In this document: positions 61,833-64,000 of the stretch, piece by piece | Numbering within the stretch: position 1 is the stretch's first letter | Layout of the letters: each line of letters starts with the position of its first letter | Assembly: GCA_963782415.1 (NCBI GenBank) | Contig: CAWAJT010000008.1 | Span: 186,001 to 250,000 of the forward strand | Reading direction: 5' to 3' | DNA length: 64,000 bases | Source: Bog-473 sp963782415 | Lineage (GTDB): Bacteria; Actinomycetota; Acidimicrobiia; Acidimicrobiales; RAAP-2 | Position numbers and translations under genes: made by a program | Notes under the pieces: generated by a model | What the model was told of the DNA's origin: nothing | Databases searched by the model: none | Seen by the model: the letters and a program-made list of their open reading frames with translations, nothing else

Positions 61833-63149
61833 TCAGGTGCCCTGGTGCACGACATCGTTGGCCGCGCACACCGCGGCCAGGGCTGCGCTGATGGAGGCGA
61901 GCGGATCGGTGGCGGCGATCTCCGCCTGCAGCGCCCGAGCACGCGCCCGATACGAGTCGCGGGCGAGCACCCGGCGCACGGCGCGGCCCACCATGGCGGG
62001 TGAGGGCCGGCCGGTGTGCAGGTTGATCCCGGTGCCCGACCACTGCACGCGGGCCGCCACTTCGGGCTTGTCCTCGCTGCCGCCGGCCACCACCAGGGGC
62101 ACGCCGTTGGCCAGCGCCTGTTGCACGCCGCCGTAGCCGCCGTTGGTGACCATGACGTCGACGTGGGGGAGCAGCACGTCGTGGGGGACGAAGCGTTCCA
62201 GGCGCACGTTTGCCGGCAGGTCCCGCCGGAGGAGGTCGGGGTCCGGCCCACCCGTGGTGGCCACGACGAGCAGGTTGTCGTGTGCCAGGGCGCGGGTGGT
62301 GCGCAACAGCAGGCGTCCCAGGTCGGCGTTGTCGAGCGTGCCCTGGGTGACGTGGACGACCGGGCGGCCACCGTCGAGCTCGCCCCACCAGGCAGGGCGC
62401 TCGAAGGACTGCGACGGCGGGGCGAGGATGGGCCCGACGTAGCGCACGGCCCCGGCGAGGTCCGAGCGCGGGTACTCGAAGCCGGCCACGGTCGCCTGCA
62501 GGTAGGTGTCGACGACTTTGGGCTGGAGATCGACGAAGTAGCCCGGGAAGCCGGCCGCGCCGGCCTCGGCCAGCCGGCGCCGGGCGAAGCGCTGGATGTC
62601 GCGCAGCACGACGTGCTCGGTCGCCAGGTTCAAGGCGCCGTTGCGCAGTCGGCGCAGTGGTCCCGTTCCGGGCTGGAACGCCACGCCGAACGGCGCCGTG
62701 TCCCGGCTGTTCGAGGCGTAGGGCATGACCCCGACGCAAGCCAGGCCGGGTCGATCCCGGCGTGGCCCGAGTGCCAGCGGCAGGGCGCCGAGGAACATGG
62801 AGTCGACCACAATGCAGTCGACGGTGTCGTGCTCCAAGATGGCGCGCAGGTCCCTGCATTGGCCCGGCAGCGGGCCGATGAAGATACGACGCAGGTCGTC
62901 TTTGACCCCGCGCACGCCGCGCTTGGACGAGACCTCGCGGTCGGGGTTGGCCACCATCAGGTCGTGGGCGTCGTCCTCGGCGGCAAAGGGCACGAAGCGG
63001 GCGCCGGTGGGCTCGACCCGCTCGCGATAGTGCTCGGTGGTGAAGAAGATCACGTCGTGCCCGTCGGCGATCAAGCGCCGGGCCACCGCCACGAGCGGCG
63101 CCGTGTGACCCAGTGCCGGCGTCGTGCACAGCACGAAGCGACGCGTCAT
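61833..63149 (-). CDS. GT-B fold glycosyltransferase (UDP-glycosyltransferase/MGT-like)
   Basis: 438 residues. The N-terminal acceptor domain begins FVLCTTPALGHTAPLVAVARRLIADGHDV, as in macrolide, sterol and polyketide glycosyltransferases. The donor domain has VHVTQGTLDN, ERFVPHDVLLPHVDVMVTNGG and QQALANGVPLVVAGG, the nucleotide-sugar signature. No membrane segment; it should act in the cytoplasm on a lipophilic or small acceptor. ATG 63149 overlaps the stop of the upstream glucosidase gene (ATGA). An open frame beyond that lies inside the glucosidase gene. Confidence 0.88.
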   Translation of the reverse strand: MTRRFVLCTTPALGHTAPLVAVARRLIADGHDVIFFTTEHYRERVEPTGARFVPFAAEDDAHDLMVANPDREVSSKRGVRGVKDDLRRIFIGPLPGQCRDLRAILEHDTVDCIVVDSMFLGALPLALGPRRDRPGLACVGVMPYASNSRDTAPFGVAFQPGTGPLRRLRNGALNLATEHVVLRDIQRFARRRLAEAGAAGFPGYFVDLQPKVVDTYLQATVAGFEYPRSDLAGAVRYVGPILAPPSQSFERPAWWGELDGGRPVVHVTQGTLDNADLGRLLLRTTRALAHDNLLVVATTGGPDPDLLRRDLPANVRLERFVPHDVLLPHVDVMVTNGGYGGVQQALANGVPLVVAGGSEDKPEVAARVQWSGTGINLHTGRPSPAMVGRAVRRVLARDSYRARARALQAEIAATDPLASISAALAAVCAANDVVHQGT

Positions 63150-64000
63150 CGCGTGATGACGGCGCCACCCCACGGCGGGAGGGTGAGCGTGCCGGCGACG
63201 CTCGAGCCTTCCAGGGCGTGCTCGGTGCTCACGGCCACCGTTCCGGTGACGCCCTCGAAGTCGGCCGCGGCGTCTGCCATGTTGAGCAGCACCGTGGCAC
63301 CGTCGCCCCGGGCGTAGGCCCAGGTGCCGGCGGCAGGCGATGGGAGCGAGCGATAGGCGCCGACGGCCAGGTCGTCGCTGGCCCGGCGCGCCGCAATGAC
63401 CCGGCGGCACAGCTCGAGCACGGAGGTGGGGTCGCCGTCCTGGTCGGCCACGTTGCAGTCGGCGGGATCAGCCATGGGCAGCCACGTGCGCACACCGGCG
63501 GCGGTGAAGCCCCCGCCCGGCGTGCTGTTCCAGGGCATGGGCGTCCGCTCGGCATCGCGGCCCTTGTAGACGGGCCAGAACCGAGCGCCCACGGCATCGA
63601 GGACGTCCTCGCGCTCTATGGGGCCGTCGACCAACCCGATCTCGTCGCCGGCGTAGAGGAACGGGGTCCCGCGCAGGGTCAGCATGAGGAGCAGCGCCAG
63701 CTTGACCTTGGCGGGGTCGCCGCCGGCCCAGCGCGTGGCCAGTCGGGACACGTCATGGTTGGAGGCCGTCCAGATGGGCCACGCACCCGTCGGCAGGAGC
63801 GCCTCGGTGTCCTCGACGACGCTGCGCAGTGCCGCCGCCTCGAAGGGCGCGTTGATGAACACGAAGTTGAAGCCGCCGTGGAGCTCGTCGCGCCCGTCAC
63901 CGTAGAACTCCATGAGCACCGGCAGCTTGTCCACGTTGGTCTCGCCGATGAGGAGGCGCTCGGGCTCGTAGGAGTCGGCGATGGCGCGCCAGCGGCGCAG
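63146..64000 (-). CDS. Alpha-glucosidase-type glycoside hydrolase, family 13 (5' end missing)
   Basis: The C-terminal 284 residues of a GH13 enzyme cleaving or transferring alpha-glucosyl units. The catalytic glutamate region LIGETN is at the window edge, followed by TASNHDVSRL (conserved region IV with His-Asp), RGTPFLYAGDEIGL and TPMPWNSTPGGGF. A C-terminal beta domain ends PWGGAVITR. The frame is open to base 64000, so the start, the nucleophile aspartate and most of the barrel lie beyond the edge. First of three overlapping or close genes with the glycosyltransferase and methyltransferase. Confidence 0.9.
   Translation of the reverse strand: MRRWRAIADSYEPERLLIGETNVDKLPVLMEFYGDGRDELHGGFNFVFINAPFEAAALRSVVEDTEALLPTGAWPIWTASNHDVSRLATRWAGGDPAKVKLALLLMLTLRGTPFLYAGDEIGLVDGPIEREDVLDAVGARFWPVYKGRDAERTPMPWNSTPGGGFTAAGVRTWLPMADPADCNVADQDGDPTSVLELCRRVIAARRASDDLAVGAYRSLPSPAAGTWAYARGDGATVLLNMADAAADFEGVTGTVAVSTEHALEGSSVAGTLTLPPWGGAVITR

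Overview
The window is a GC-rich bacterial chromosome segment with actinobacterial traits. These include a CysN-CysC fusion, an acyl-CoA carboxylase epsilon subunit beside its beta subunit, an aspartokinase with an internal beta-subunit start, frequent GTG starts, and the rplM-rpsI-glmM-glmS-acpS-nnr-alr-tsaE-tsaB-rimI gene order. The gene content would suit the Acidimicrobiia or a related deep actinobacterial lineage, but that is inference; no rRNA or taxon-specific marker was read. I saw no tRNA, rRNA, CRISPR array or insertion sequence.

Layout. (1) 1-2552: sulfate activation, with a cysD 3' end and a complete cysNC. (2) 3002-14913: a cell-surface polysaccharide-type locus. It holds a secreted, membrane-anchored protein with three GH26-like modules, a frameshifted HlyD-like adaptor, a multi-spanning GT2 synthase, a lipoprotein of unknown family on the opposite strand, and two alkaline-phosphatase-superfamily (sulfatase-like) enzymes. 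(3) 14987-27101: acyl-CoA and ethylmalonyl-CoA metabolism (mce, ccr, thiolase, hbd, ecm, accD-accE), interspersed with a SixA-like phosphatase, aspartokinase, two cyclophilins and a damaged S51-like peptidase gene. (4) 27272-27748: decayed branched-chain amino acid ABC transporter genes. (5) 27792-50823: the str-S10-spc-alpha ribosomal block in conserved order (rpsL to rplQ, then truA, rplM, rpsI), with secY, adk, map, infA and rpoA. (6) 50838-59607: cell-wall precursor and housekeeping genes (glmM, glmS, acpS, nnr, alr, udg, tsaE, tsaB, rimI). (7) 59746-64000: an aldo/keto reductase, then a minus-strand group of methyltransferase, GT-B glycosyltransferase and a GH13 glucosidase cut by the right edge.

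How the genes work together. CysD/CysNC makes PAPS, the universal sulfate donor, next to a polysaccharide synthase locus that carries one sulfatase with an intact formylglycine motif. This invites the idea of a sulfated surface glycan, although no sulfotransferase lies in the window. Thiolase, Hbd, Ccr, epimerase and Ecm form the front half of the ethylmalonyl-CoA route for acetyl-CoA assimilation. The thiolase/ccr divergent region and the hbd upstream region share a 17-bp near-identical sequence that may be a common operator.

Most notable: only the third GH26 module keeps both catalytic glutamates. The two sulfatase-like paralogues differ at the nucleophile (Thr versus Cys). Five ribosomal proteins (L4, L22, S3, L29, S17) carry long low-complexity extensions. 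At least five genes contain single-base frameshifts; one of them, in rplQ, removes the stop codon and fuses L17 to TruA in frame. Because two of these genes (rplQ, glmM) are normally essential, sequence error must be excluded first.
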